The notes beneath the pieces are model-generated. The model saw nothing but the letters and a program-made list of their open reading frames with translations, made no database searches and had not been told where the DNA came from. 64,000 nucleotides of DNA from Kofleriaceae bacterium (lineage in GTDB: Bacteria; Myxococcota_A; Polyangia; Haliangiales; Haliangiaceae), in the NCBI GenBank assembly GCA_020633495.1, contig JACKDR010000030.1:19478-83477 (forward strand). The letters are read 5' to 3'. Each line of letters opens with the position of its first letter. The first letter of the stretch is position 1. Positions 28,375-43,526 of this stretch are shown one piece after another. The position numbers were made by a program, and so were the translations under genes.

Positions 28375-29269
28375 ATGCCGAGCCCGTGGCAGCCCGAGCA
28401 CGCCGTCGACGCGGCGCTGGCGGCGCGCCTGGTCGCGGCGCAGTTCCCGGCGTATGCGGGCCTACGTCCGCTACACGGCGGCCGCGGCTGGGACGTCGAC
28501 GTCTGGCGTTTCGGCGACCTGGCGTTCCGGTTCCCGCGCCGCGCCGTGGTCGCGGCCGCGCTCGATCGCGAGCTGCGCGGGCTGCCGGTGATCGCGGCGC
28601 ACCTGCCGCTGTCGGTGCCGGTGCCGCTGCACGTCGGCGCGCCGGCGCTGGGCTACCCGTCCCGGTTCTGGGGCCACCGCTGGCTGCCCGGCACGACCGT
28701 CCTCGCCGCCGGGCTCGACGACGACGCGCGCGCCGCCCTCGCCGCGCCGCTGGGCGCCTGGCTGCGCGCGCTGCACGCGATCCCGGTCGACGCCCTGCGC
28801 GCCGCCGGCGTCGGCGCCGACCCGCGCGGCGACGTCGCCCGGGTCGCCGGCCGTGGCCGGGCCTGGCTCGACGACCTGGCGCTCGACGCCGCGACCCGGG
28901 CCGGGGTCGCGGCGGTGCTCGACGCGCCCGCCGCCGATCGACGCGGCGCCGACCGTGATCCACGGCGACGCCCACGCCGGCAACCTGCTGGTCGACGGCG
29001 GCGCCCTGGCCGCGGTGATCGACTGGATCGACCTGGCGGTCGGCGATCCCGCGGTCGACCTCGCGATCGGGTGGAGCCTGCCGCCGCGGCGCGCCCGCGC
29101 CGACTTCCTCGCCGCCTACGGCCCGGTGTCGGCCGCGACCTGGGCCCGCGCCCGGGTCAACGCGGTGGCACGTCACGGCCTGGCGATGATCGCGGCCGGC
29201 ACCGGGACGGGTGACGCGGGCGTCGCCGCCCACGGCCGCGCCGTGGTGGCGCGCGCGCTGGTCGACTGA
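28375..29269 (+). pseudogene. Aminoglycoside-phosphotransferase-like kinase with one frameshift
   Basis: From ATG 28375 the first 185 residues match the APH/choline-kinase family N-terminal part (LRPLHGGRGWDVDVWRFGDL, FRFPRRAVVAAALDREL, FWGHRWLPGTTV). At about 28930 the frame must change: the next frame carries VIHGDAHAGNLLVDGG, the family's catalytic loop (usual form HGDLHPGN), and AVIDWIDLAVGDPAVDLAI with the metal-binding Asp, and ends at 29269. A single uncompensated indel therefore separates N-lobe and catalytic residues. If it is an assembly error the gene is intact and about 297 residues long. Substrate could be a small hydroxylated metabolite as well as an antibiotic. Confidence 0.72.
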
Positions 29270-29289
29270 CCCGCGCGAGCCGCCGGCGG

Positions 29290-30738
29290 TCAGTCGCGCA
29301 GCCGGACCGCGCCGAGCCGCTCGCCCCAGGCCAGGGTGCGGCGGACCACCGCGTCGGTGTCGCCGCGGCGATCGAGCGCCGCCGGCGCCAGGCGGGCGTC
29401 GAGCGCCGCCGCCAGCTCGCGGTGGGTGGCGAGCGGTCGGCGCCGCGCCAGCGCCTGGCGGCGCGCGACCTCGCGCAGCGACACCTCGACCGGCGGCAGC
29501 ACCGGCGGCGGCAGCGGATCGCCGAGCCGGCGCGGATCGATGCACGCCGACAGATCGGCGGCGGCGGCGGCGCGCGCGGTCAGCGGCGCCAGGCCGTGGC
29601 GGACCGCCAGGGTCGACGCCACCGACGCGTGCTCGAGGGTGGCGTCGATGGCGCAGCCGCGCCGCACGGTCGGGCCGATCACCAGCGACGGCACCCGGAA
29701 GCCGAGCCGCCGGAAGTCGGGATCGTCGTCGGCGGCCTCGGGCGGCGGCACGTGATCGAAGAAGCCGCCGTGCTCGTCGTAGGTGACGACGAACAGGCAG
29801 CGGTCCCACTGCGGCGAGCCGCCGATCGCCGCCGCGACGCTGGCGATCAGGGCCTGGCCGAGGCGGACGTCGTGATCCGGGTGGTCGTCGTTGGCGCCGC
29901 CGCCGAAGAACGCCGGGTCGACGATCGCGAACGGCGGCAGGTTGCCGGCGCCGGCGTCCTCGAAGAAGCGCTCGATCGTGGCCAGGCCGGTGAGCTTGCC
30001 GTAGCCGCCGGTCGCCCACGCGACGTCCGAGTAGTAGTTGAGGTTGGCGACGCCGGCGTCGTCGAGCTGGGCGAAGACGCTGCGGAAGCCGAGCGCCGGC
30101 AGGTTGCTCTTGACCCCGTTGGAGGTCGCGCCGTGCAGGTAGAAGCGGTTGGGCCAGGTCGGGCCCAGGCAGCCGCAGAACCAGCGCTGGCAGATCGCCG
30201 CGGCGTCGGCGAGCGCGTAGGTCACCGGCAGCTGATCGCGGACGTGGTAGCCCATGACGTCGGCCTGGCTGGCGCCGGCGTGGGCGCGGACGAAGCCGTC
30301 GTTGCCGCCGTCGTTCCACTGGTCGTGGCAGGGATCCCAGCCGTGCGGCGGATCGTCGGGCGTGAAGTCGTCGAGGCGGTGGACCGCGACCGGCGCGCCG
30401 TCGGGATCCGGGTTGGTCTCGGCGCCGGTGAGGCCGTCGACGTCGAGCCGGCCCTCGGCGAGGCGCAGCGAGCCCAGGTAGTGATCGAACGACCGGTTCT
30501 CCATGCACAGGACGACGATCGTCTCGATGTCGGCGAGCAGCTCGGCGGCGCCCAGCGGCGACGTCGCGGTGCACGCGGTGACCGGCGCGCCGTCGACCTC
30601 GATCCGGGCGTCGGGCGCGAACCCGGCGTCGGGCGCGGCGGCGTCGGGCGCGGCGCCCTCGTCGTCGCCGCAGCCCAGCGCGACCGCGCCGGCGGCGGCG
30701 CCCAGCCCCTGCAGGACCCGGCGGCGTGTGATCCCCAC
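29290..30738 (-). CDS. Tat-exported phosphoesterase, phospholipase-C/acid-phosphatase family
   Basis: A 482-residue protein from GTG 30738. The N-terminus has a twin-arginine signal (ITRRRVLQGLGAAAGAVALG) whose end also resembles a lipobox (LGCGDD). Family signature motifs of PF04185 are present: VVLCMENRSFDHYLGSL (metal and nucleophile region), ETNPDPDG, FYLHGATSNG, and VVTYDEHGGFFDHVPPP (C-terminal metal ligands). It would cleave phosphodiester or phosphomonoester bonds outside the cytoplasm, on phospholipid or another phosphorylated substrate. A C-terminal Arg-rich helical extension (about 80 residues) follows the catalytic core. It converges on the phosphotransferase-like gene. Confidence 0.86.
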   Translation of the reverse strand: MGITRRRVLQGLGAAAGAVALGCGDDEGAAPDAAAPDAGFAPDARIEVDGAPVTACTATSPLGAAELLADIETIVVLCMENRSFDHYLGSLRLAEGRLDVDGLTGAETNPDPDGAPVAVHRLDDFTPDDPPHGWDPCHDQWNDGGNDGFVRAHAGASQADVMGYHVRDQLPVTYALADAAAICQRWFCGCLGPTWPNRFYLHGATSNGVKSNLPALGFRSVFAQLDDAGVANLNYYSDVAWATGGYGKLTGLATIERFFEDAGAGNLPPFAIVDPAFFGGGANDDHPDHDVRLGQALIASVAAAIGGSPQWDRCLFVVTYDEHGGFFDHVPPPEAADDDPDFRRLGFRVPSLVIGPTVRRGCAIDATLEHASVASTLAVRHGLAPLTARAAAAADLSACIDPRRLGDPLPPPVLPPVEVSLREVARRQALARRRPLATHRELAAALDARLAPAALDRRGDTDAVVRRTLAWGERLGAVRLRD

Positions 30739-30767
30739 GGCCGGAGCCTACACCGGCGCCGGCGTCG

Positions 30768-31511
30768 CTACGCCATGATCTCCTCGAAGCGCTCCCAGAA
30801 CCAGGTCCGCGACATCCGCCACCGCGGCCGCGGCGGCCGCCGCTCGGGGCTGCGGGCGAGCCGCCGCAGCAGGGCCCGGGCGTCCGCGGCCTTGACGTCG
30901 AGGCGGGCGCCGGCGGCGTCGACCACCCGGGCCAGCCGGGTCCGGGCCGCGCGCGACACCCCGGCGTCGGCGGCGTCGCGATCGAGCTGGACCCACGAGC
31001 GCTCGCGGTAGAACCGGGCCTTGGCCAGCGCGACCAGGCGGTCGTGATCGCGGGGCGACAGCGCGCCGGCGCGGCGGGCCCGGCCCAGGCCGGCGCGCAG
31101 CTCGACCATCGCGGTCGACACCTCCTGGTAGCCGTGGGCCGCCGGCAGGTGGGCGACCGCGACCTCGTCGTCGTCGGTGAGGCGGCCGGCGCGGAAGCCG
31201 GCGTAGACCCGGCCGACGCCGATCATCCCGAACGGCGCCAGCTCGGCGGCGCGCAGCGCGCCCATGCTGGCGGCGCCCCAGACCTCGACCCGGGCCTGCA
31301 GCGCCGCGAGGATCTCCTTGTGCCAGACCGCGGCCATGCGCTCGAAGTAGCCGTCGACGATCGCGACCCGCACCGGGCGGCCGTCGCGGACCAGCCGCCA
31401 CAGGTCGCCGACCGCCGCCGGCGGCAGGTAGATGGCGTCGAGCACGCGCCGCGCCTCGTCGACCGGCAGGCTCGGGCCGAGGAACACGTAGGTGGCACCG
31501 GCGCGGCTCAT
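30768..31511 (-). CDS. TfuA-like protein, partner of YcaO
   Basis: A 247-residue protein starting MSRAGATYVFLGPSLPVDEA. The conserved TfuA core is visible: VFLGPSLP at the N-terminus, VRVAIVDGYFERMAAVWHKE (a D-G-x-F segment), ILAALQARVEVWGAASMGAL and RAAELAPFGMIGVGRVY. TfuA proteins are named after a trifolitoxin gene and accompany YcaO enzymes in peptide and protein thioamide formation; they are thought to supply or recruit the sulfur donor. The C-terminal 50 residues are Arg-rich and not part of the core. The ATG overlaps the YcaO stop by four bases, so the pair is translationally coupled. No sulfur-carrier gene is adjacent. Confidence 0.86.
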   Translation of the reverse strand: MSRAGATYVFLGPSLPVDEARRVLDAIYLPPAAVGDLWRLVRDGRPVRVAIVDGYFERMAAVWHKEILAALQARVEVWGAASMGALRAAELAPFGMIGVGRVYAGFRAGRLTDDDEVAVAHLPAAHGYQEVSTAMVELRAGLGRARRAGALSPRDHDRLVALAKARFYRERSWVQLDRDAADAGVSRAARTRLARVVDAAGARLDVKAADARALLRRLARSPERRPPRPRWRMSRTWFWERFEEIMA

Positions 31512-32704
31512 CCCATCAGCTCCACCCGGGTGGCGCGGCCCGGCACGATCACCTTGACCACCGGCACGCCATGCTCGGGCCGCGACAGGTCGACGACGAC
31601 GACCCGGGTCGCGCCGCCGGCGACCGCGCGCCCGACGAGCAGCCGCAGATCGTCCTCGAAGGTCGCGGTGGCCAGCCGCGGCGCGTCGCGCAGATCGACG
31701 ACCGCGGCGGCCGGGGCGTGCAGCTCGTCCCAGATCGGCGCCAGCACCTCGGGGTCGGTGGCGCGGTCGTAGTCGAACGGGAAGAAGTCGTCGCGGCTAC
31801 CGGCGACGTAGGTGACCCGGGTCTGGACCGCCTCGCACAGGGCGCGGCCGACCGCGATCTCGGGATCGAGGTGGCAGCCGAAGCCCTGGTACATGCCGAG
31901 CGCGCGCCACGCCGGCTCGGCCGGGTCCTCGAGGATCGCGGCGCCGTACGCCGGCACGCCCAGGTCCGAGCCGAGGTCCCACACCGTGGCGTGGACGCCG
32001 GCGTCGGCGAGCCGGGCCAGGATCGCGCGGCTGCCGGGATCCTGCACGGTGGCGAGGTCGACCCGGACGTCGCCGCGCGCCGCCCGCCACCCGGCCTCGG
32101 CGTCGCGCTCGATGACCTCGCACAGGCCGTGGACGATGGCCTCGAGCAGGTGGTTGCCCGAGGCCAAGCCGTTGGACGACACGTCGAACCACGGCGCGCG
32201 CGCGCCGAAGACGGTGTCGAGGGTGACCGCCTCCAGCGGCACCCACACCGGCGCGCTCGCGACCAGATCCCAGCCCTCGACCCAGTCGTGCGGCGCGTCG
32301 AGATCGAGGCGGCCGCGGCGGGCGCGGGCCAGCTGGCGCAGATCGACGGTGGCGGCGCGGTCGCGCAGCGCCCGCCAGCTGGCGCGGCGGCGCGGCCGCG
32401 CGACGTGCTCGGCGTGCCAGGTCTCGATGCTCTCCATCAGCGCCGACGCGCGCGCGGCGTCGTCGGTGAAGCCCTTGCCCTGCGAGGTCGACAGGCTGCG
32501 GCCGTTGGGGCGGATCGCCGACCACACCGGGACGCCCAGCGAGTCGAGGCCGGTGAGGTTGGCGAGCCGGGTGATGCCGAGCGGCGCCATCAGCTTGCGC
32601 CACCGCGCCACCGTCGCCGCCGGCGTGCGCGCGCGGTGGGTGCCGTCGACGAACCGCTTGGCGGCGCGCAGCGGCCGGCCGTCGACGACGATCGGCGCGG
32701 TCAC
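31508..32704 (-). CDS. YcaO-domain ATP-dependent backbone-modifying enzyme
   Basis: A 398-residue protein from GTG 32704. The YcaO ATP-binding pattern is present: LMESIETWHAEH (E-x-x-E), then GLASGNHLLEAIVHGLCEVI followed by ERDA, and the late block FGCHLDPEIAVGRALCEAVQ. YcaO enzymes phosphorylate amide backbones so that a nucleophile (Cys/Ser/Thr side chain or sulfide) can attack. With TfuA next door, the expected product is a thioamide. The proline-rich C-terminus (PxPxP) typical of azoline-forming YcaOs is absent (the end reads VPGRATRVELMG). I found no precursor peptide beside it, so the substrate may be a protein or a distant peptide. It overlaps the VTT gene by four bases. Confidence 0.88.
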   Translation of the reverse strand: MTAPIVVDGRPLRAAKRFVDGTHRARTPAATVARWRKLMAPLGITRLANLTGLDSLGVPVWSAIRPNGRSLSTSQGKGFTDDAARASALMESIETWHAEHVARPRRRASWRALRDRAATVDLRQLARARRGRLDLDAPHDWVEGWDLVASAPVWVPLEAVTLDTVFGARAPWFDVSSNGLASGNHLLEAIVHGLCEVIERDAEAGWRAARGDVRVDLATVQDPGSRAILARLADAGVHATVWDLGSDLGVPAYGAAILEDPAEPAWRALGMYQGFGCHLDPEIAVGRALCEAVQTRVTYVAGSRDDFFPFDYDRATDPEVLAPIWDELHAPAAAVVDLRDAPRLATATFEDDLRLLVGRAVAGGATRVVVVDLSRPEHGVPVVKVIVPGRATRVELMG

Positions 32705-33339
32705 GGCGCCGGCTCCGCGGCGTCGCCGGCGCGCCGGCCGATCAGCCACAGCGCGGCGCCGATCACGAGCGCGGCGACGACCGCGAGCCCGAAGCTGCCG
32801 TCGCGGGCCTCGGCGCCGGCCGCCGCGTTGAGCGCGGCGAACGGGACGATGCCGAGGCCGGCGGCGATCGCGAACCGGCCCCAGCCCAGCGTCGGCGAGG
32901 TGCCGGCGACCACCGCGACGGTCTCGGCCAGCACCGGCACCGGTCGGGTCGCGGCGACCCCGGCCATCGACCACCGCGCCAGCAGGGCGTCGAGGCGGGC
33001 GCGCTCGGCCTCGCCGACCCAGCGGCCGATGGCGCCGCGGCTGGCCCGGCCGATCGCGAAGCCGACGAGCGCGCCGGCGAGGACCGCGGCGGTGGCCAGC
33101 GCGGCGCCGATCGCGGCGCCGTGGGCGGCGCCGAGGTAGGCGATCACCAGGCTCGACGGCACCGGCAGGACGATGTCGGCGGCGAGCAGGCCCATCGCCA
33201 GCGCCGAGGCACCGGCGCCGCCGGCGGCGAGGTAGCGCTCGGGCGCGGTCAGCACCGGGACGCCGGCGGCCTCGGCGAGCCCGAACAGGGCGATCACCGC
33301 CACCGCGATCGCGGTGACCAGCAGCAGCATCCGGCGCAT
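32701..33339 (-). CDS. DedA/VTT-domain membrane protein
   Basis: A 212-residue protein from ATG 33339 with about five hydrophobic helices. The VTT/DedA core is recognisable: VLPVPSSLVIAYLGAAHG after the first pair of helices, GALVGFAIGRASRGAIGRW, and the re-entrant segment ATRPVPVLAETVAVVAGTSP (an R-P plus E/G pattern typical of the family). DedA proteins move lipid carriers or lipids across the membrane in other bacteria. Here it is the first gene of a coupled VTT-YcaO-TfuA unit, an unusual context; it may simply share the promoter or may export a product. A second ATG nine bases downstream (33330) is also possible. Confidence 0.82.
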   Translation of the reverse strand: MRRMLLLVTAIAVAVIALFGLAEAAGVPVLTAPERYLAAGGAGASALAMGLLAADIVLPVPSSLVIAYLGAAHGAAIGAALATAAVLAGALVGFAIGRASRGAIGRWVGEAERARLDALLARWSMAGVAATRPVPVLAETVAVVAGTSPTLGWGRFAIAAGLGIVPFAALNAAAGAEARDGSFGLAVVAALVIGAALWLIGRRAGDAAEPAP

Positions 33340-33384
33340 CGGCTGCGCACCATACGGCGGCGCGGCCGCGGCGTCACCCGTTCG

Positions 33385-33432
33385 CGGCACCGGCACCGGC
33401 ACCGGCACCGGCACCGGCACCGGCACCGGCAC
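33385..33432. repeat. Hexanucleotide microsatellite, 8 perfect CGGCAC units
   Basis: Eight exact copies of CGGCAC followed by an imperfect ninth lie between the divergent VTT operon (start 33339) and the membrane-protein gene (start 33502). Because the repeat is intergenic and upstream of both starts, a change in copy number would alter promoter spacing rather than a protein. Confidence 0.93.
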
Positions 33433-33501
33433 CGGCGCCGCCGGCGCCAGGCGCCGGCGCGGCGCGCGCCCGGCGGCGCGCCCCTGCGCTACGATGCGGC
33501 C

Positions 33502-34621
33502 ATGGGGGACTGGAAGCGGCTGCTCGCCTACGTGCTGGCGATCGTCGGGATCGGTGCGTCGCTGCTCTTGCCGTGGTGGCGGATCGAGGTCGGGGGCGCG
33601 ACCCTCGACGTCAGCCTGCGCCACGCCGAGGCCTGCTTCGGCGGCGAGTGCCAGAAGGTCAAGATCGTGGGCGCGTTCGACATCGTCGCGATCATGACCT
33701 TCGCGTACGGCTGGTTCGCGCTGCTGGGGATCGTCTGGAAGGGCCTGATGCCGGCGCTGGCGGGCGAGGCGCCCGGCGCCGGCCCGTCGCTGGCGGGCCT
33801 GGTCTACCTGGCGTTCGCCGGCATGACCTACTTCACGCTCGATCTGCCGACACCGATCCAGCACATGTTCGACGTCAGCGTGACGTGGGCGTTCTGGGCC
33901 GGCATCGTCGGCGCCCTGATCGCGCTGTTCTCGCCGGCGCTGAGCCTGCTCGACGCCCGCGAGCCGACCGGGACGTACGTGCCGGTCGCGCCGGTGGCGC
34001 GCGGGACGGGCGGCGCGGCCGCGGACGGCGGCGCCGCCGCCGCAGAGGCCGCCGGGGCCATCGCGCCGGTCCGGGCGCGCCGCGCCAGCGTCGAGCCGAT
34101 CGATCTCGACGCCGGGCCGCCGGCCGCGCCCGCGAAGGGGGCCCGTCGCGTCGGCGCCGTCGCCGCCGGCGTCGGACACGGTGTCGCTCGACGACATCGC
34201 CGACGCTCCGGCCAGCGGCGTCCGCTTCGCGGCGGCGCGGGCCGAGCTGGGCGAGGCCTCGCTGGTGGTGGTCTCCGAGGCGGGCGAGCGCCGCGAGCTG
34301 GCGTGGGCCGACCTCGCCGCGGCGCTCGCCCGCGACCTGACCGGCGCGCCGTTCGCGCCCGGCACGACGATGGTCGACCTGCTGCCGCGGCAGGGCGCGC
34401 CGGTGCGGCTGTTGACCTCGACGCGGCTGCAGATCCCCGGCACCGCGCCGCCGGGCACGCCGCTGGACGATCTGCGCCGGGCCCTGGCGCTGTGTCGGGC
34501 GATGCAGCCCGACCTCCAGCTCGAGGACGCCACCGCCGACTTCGTCTACCGGCGCGAGGCGCTGCCGCCGTGGACCGCCGCCGACCTGGCCAGCTACGAC
34601 CGCCGCTACGGGGCCGGCTGA
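33502..34621 (+). CDS. Membrane protein of unknown family with CxGGxC loop, paralogue 1 (one frame change)
   Basis: From ATG 33502: TM1 (LLAYVLAIVGIGASLLLPWW), an extracytoplasmic loop with CFGGEC, then three more helices (about residues 55-150), a Pro/Ala-rich linker and a soluble C-terminal domain of about 145 residues (SGVRFAAARAELGEASLVVV, LLTSTRLQIPGTAPP, ending SYDRRYGAG). The four-helix layout with Trp and a two-Cys first loop resembles tetraspan proteins. The frame changes at 34134-34141, a G5C3 run; skipping one base joins both halves naturally (PVASAPSPPASDTVSLDDIA). I do not recognise the family. A diverged copy follows two bases later. Confidence 0.7.
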
Positions 34622-34622
34622 G

Positions 34623-35675
34623 ATGCACCCGCAGCGGCTCGTCGGTCACGGGCTCGCGATCGGGCTCACGGTCGCGGCGCTGTTCGCCTCCTGGTTCGCC
34701 GCCGCCGCGCCCGGTACCACGGTCGAGCTCGGGCTGCGCGAGCTGGCGATGTGCCGGGGTGGCCGCTGCGTCCACGTCGCCGCGCTCGGCGGCACCTTCG
34801 CGCAGCTGGGCCGCATCCTGTTCGTGCTCGGCTGGGCGGTCGTGGCCGTCCACCTCGCCGCGGTCGCGACCACGATGCTCGACGTCCGGCGCGGGCCGCT
34901 GGTCGGCTGGATCGCGGTCTCGACCAGCGCGCTGTGAACGATCGTGGCGCTGCTGCTGTGGTCGTCGGCCGGCGACGTCATCCCTGGCGCCGACACCGCG
35001 CCGCGCGCCGGCCTGCTGCTCGGCCTCGGCGCCGGCCTGCTCGGCGTGCTGTCGCCGGCGTTGCGCCGCCGCGCCACGCCGCTGGGCACCGACGCGGTCG
35101 AGCAGGCGCCGCGCGGCGGCGCCGTGGTCGCGCCCGCGGCGCCGTCCCGGCAGGTCGCCGCCACCACCGCGGCGCTGCAGGACGCCGCCGGCACCCTCGG
35201 CCGCCCGGTCGGGGCGCAGGTGGCGTCGCGGACCAGCAGCAAGGCCTCGGTCGACCACGCCCGCGCCGCGCTGCGCTTCGTCGTGACCGGCGGCACGATC
35301 ACCGCCGACGGCCTCGAGGTCGTGACCGAGGCCGGCGACGCGCGGACGGTGGCGTGGCGCGAGCTGGCGTCGGTCGCGGCCCGGCGGATGCCGCCGGATC
35401 CGCCGTTCGCGCGCACCCTGCTGGTCGACCTGGTGCCGACGACCGGATCGCCCCTGCGCCTGCTGGCGTCGACCCGGCTCGACTACCGCCGGCTGCCGGG
35501 CGGGGCGGCGCCCAGCTCGCGCGAGAACCTGCGGCGGCTGGTGACGCTCGCCCTCGCGCACAACGGGCAGCTCGAGATCGACGCGGCGTCCGCCGACTTC
35601 TTCGCGGGCACCGGGGAGCCGCCCACGCTCGGCTCGCTGCGGCTGTTCGCCGAGTACGACGCCCGGTACGGGTGA
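34623..35675 (+). CDS. Membrane protein of unknown family, paralogue 2, interrupted by an in-frame TGA
   Basis: The ATG at 34623 follows the stop of paralogue 1 by one base. The architecture is the same: TM1 (GLAIGLTVAALFASWFAAAA), a loop with CRGGRC, two or three further helices, an Ala-rich linker and the same C-terminal domain (ALRFVVTGGTITADGLEVVT, PLRLLASTRLDYRRLPGG, ending AEYDARYG). A TGA at 34935-34937 interrupts the third or fourth helix (STSAL, stop, TIVALLLW) with the frame unchanged on both sides. It is therefore a nonsense mutation, a base-call error, or a split gene in which the second part restarts at GTG 34944. The C-terminal domain aligns along its whole length with paralogue 1. 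Confidence 0.68.
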
Positions 35676-35780
35676 GACCACACGTGGGGAACCGTATCCA
35701 TGGCTCCGACAGCCGCGCCGACGTTGACGCAACGACTGCGCCGGGCCTCGCGCCGGGGGTAGACCGTCAGTCGGCGCCGG

Positions 35781-35788
35781 TACATAAT
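35781..35788 (+). promoter_or_regulatory. Possible -10 element for the kinase-STAND gene
   Basis: TACATAAT is a rare AT-rich octamer in this background and close to an extended sigma-70 -10 box; no convincing -35 sits 17 bp upstream. It lies 111 bp before the ATG at 35899. Confidence 0.3.
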
Positions 35789-35809
35789 CCCGCAAGAACA
35801 CGAGCCGGC

Positions 35810-35829
35810 CTGACCCTGAGGGGGGTCAG
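35810..35829 (+). promoter_or_regulatory. Leader hairpin upstream of the kinase-STAND gene
   Basis: CTGACCC and GGGTCAG form a perfect 7-bp stem with loop TGAGGG, between the candidate -10 and the start codon. It could be an operator palindrome or an RNA hairpin in the leader; there is no T tract. Confidence 0.4.
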
Positions 35830-35898
35830 CGGGGCCCGCGCCATGCGCGATCCTGCTCACCCCTTTGTCCGCCGGTGGTCCGTGTCGCGAGGAGCATC

Positions 35899-39021
<3,123 letters not shown>

Positions 39022-39084
39022 CGGCCCGCGCCGCGCCGCGCCGATAACCCCCGGGGCGCCCCCCGAGATCGAGGAGAGAGCTGG

Positions 39085-40185
39085 ATGCGTAGCGCACGAT
39101 GTCTCGTCGCTGTCACCACGGCGCTGGCGTTCGCCACGCCGGCGCTGCCGCGGATCGCGGCGGCTCAGCCGGCCGGCGGCGACGCCCCGGCGCCCGCCGA
39201 CCCGACCGCGGGGGACGGCGCCCCCGCCGCGCCCGCCGCCGACGCCAGCAAGTGCGACGGCAGCAAGCCGTGGGCCAACGGCGTCTCCGACGAGGACCAG
39301 AAGCTCGCCAGCGGCCTGTTCCGCGAGGGCAACGCGCTCTTGCGCGACTCGCTGTTCGTCAAGGCCGCCGAGAAGTACCGCGAGGCGGTGACCCACTGGG
39401 ACCACCCCGCGATCCACTACAACCTCGCGCTCGCGCTGCTGCCGCTCGACCAGCCGATCGAGGTCCACGCCAGCCTCGAGAAGGCGATGGCGTTCGGGGT
39501 CTGCGCCCTCGACCAGGACAAGTTCGAGCAGGCGGTCCGCTACCAGGCCCTGGTCGAGCTGCAGCTGACCCGGATCGTCGTCAGCTGCACCGAGCCGGGC
39601 GCCCAGGCGTTCGTCGACGGCAAGCAGACGGTGAGCTGCCCGGGCAAGGAGGAGACGCTGATCCGCGCCGGCGAGCACACGATCACGGCCTCGAAGGAGG
39701 GCTTCGAGACCGCGGCGCTGACCCGGGTCTTCGCCGGCGGCAAGACCGAGGAGGTGCCGATGCGCCTGTACCGGCCCGAGGAGCTCACCGGCTACACCCG
39801 CAAGTTCCCGTCGTGGATGCCCTACGCGGTCGGCGGCGGCGGCGTCCTGCTGCTCGCGGTCGGCGGCCTGCTCCACGCCTCGGCCGCCAGCGGCTACAGC
39901 GACTTCGACCAGTGGGCCAAGACCTGCGAGGCCGAGCAGCACGCCGGCTGCACCCCGACCAGCACCGAGCAGGGCATCCGCGACTCCGCCGACACCAAGC
40001 AGACGATCGCCTTCGTCGGCTACGGCGTCGGCGCCGCGGCGCTGGCCGGTGGCATCACGCTCTTGATCCTCAACCGCCCCAAGCCGTACCGCATCGACGT
40101 CGAGAAGCTGCCGCCGCCCGCCACCGCGGTGGTCCCGATCGTGGGCAAGGACACCGTCGGGGTCCAGGCCTCGTTCTCGTTCTGA
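39085..40185 (+). CDS. Exported TPR/PEGA-like protein with C-terminal helices
   Basis: A 366-residue protein, ATG 39085 preceded by GAGGAGAGAG. A signal peptide (ALAFATPALPRIAAAQ) and a Pro/Ala linker lead to helical TPR-like repeats (LFREGNALLRDSLFVKAAEK, YREAVTHWDHPAIHYNLALA), then a PEGA-like beta domain (ALVELQLTRIVVSCTEPGAQ, AFVDGKQTVSCPGKEETLIR) and two hydrophobic segments (AVGGGGVLLLAVGGLLHA and VGYGVGAAALAGGITLLIL). Proteins of this layout are common beside kinases in myxobacteria; their function is unknown, and a cell-wall or partner-binding role is inference. It starts 63 bp after the kinase-STAND gene. Confidence 0.8.
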   Translation: MRSARCLVAVTTALAFATPALPRIAAAQPAGGDAPAPADPTAGDGAPAAPAADASKCDGSKPWANGVSDEDQKLASGLFREGNALLRDSLFVKAAEKYREAVTHWDHPAIHYNLALALLPLDQPIEVHASLEKAMAFGVCALDQDKFEQAVRYQALVELQLTRIVVSCTEPGAQAFVDGKQTVSCPGKEETLIRAGEHTITASKEGFETAALTRVFAGGKTEEVPMRLYRPEELTGYTRKFPSWMPYAVGGGGVLLLAVGGLLHASAASGYSDFDQWAKTCEAEQHAGCTPTSTEQGIRDSADTKQTIAFVGYGVGAAALAGGITLLILNRPKPYRIDVEKLPPPATAVVPIVGKDTVGVQASFSF

Positions 40186-40245
40186 TCCGGACCGGCTCGC
40201 ACGCCCCCTAGCGCACGCCTCGTCTCGCCTTCCGAAAGGACCGTC

Positions 40246-43494
<3,249 letters not shown>

Positions 43495-43526
43495 TGGCGC
43501 GCCGGCAGGCGTGGTAGCGTCGAGTC

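Noticed and set aside
30738..30768. RiPP precursor gene between the phosphoesterase and TfuA genes
   Set aside because: Only about 30 bases separate the genes, too short for a peptide, and no short ORF with a ribosome site was found on either strand around the operon.
34137..34140. Programmed ribosomal frameshift in membrane paralogue 1
   Set aside because: The site is a G5C3 homopolymer of the kind that produces read errors, and many other genes in the window show similar breaks without slippery heptamers.
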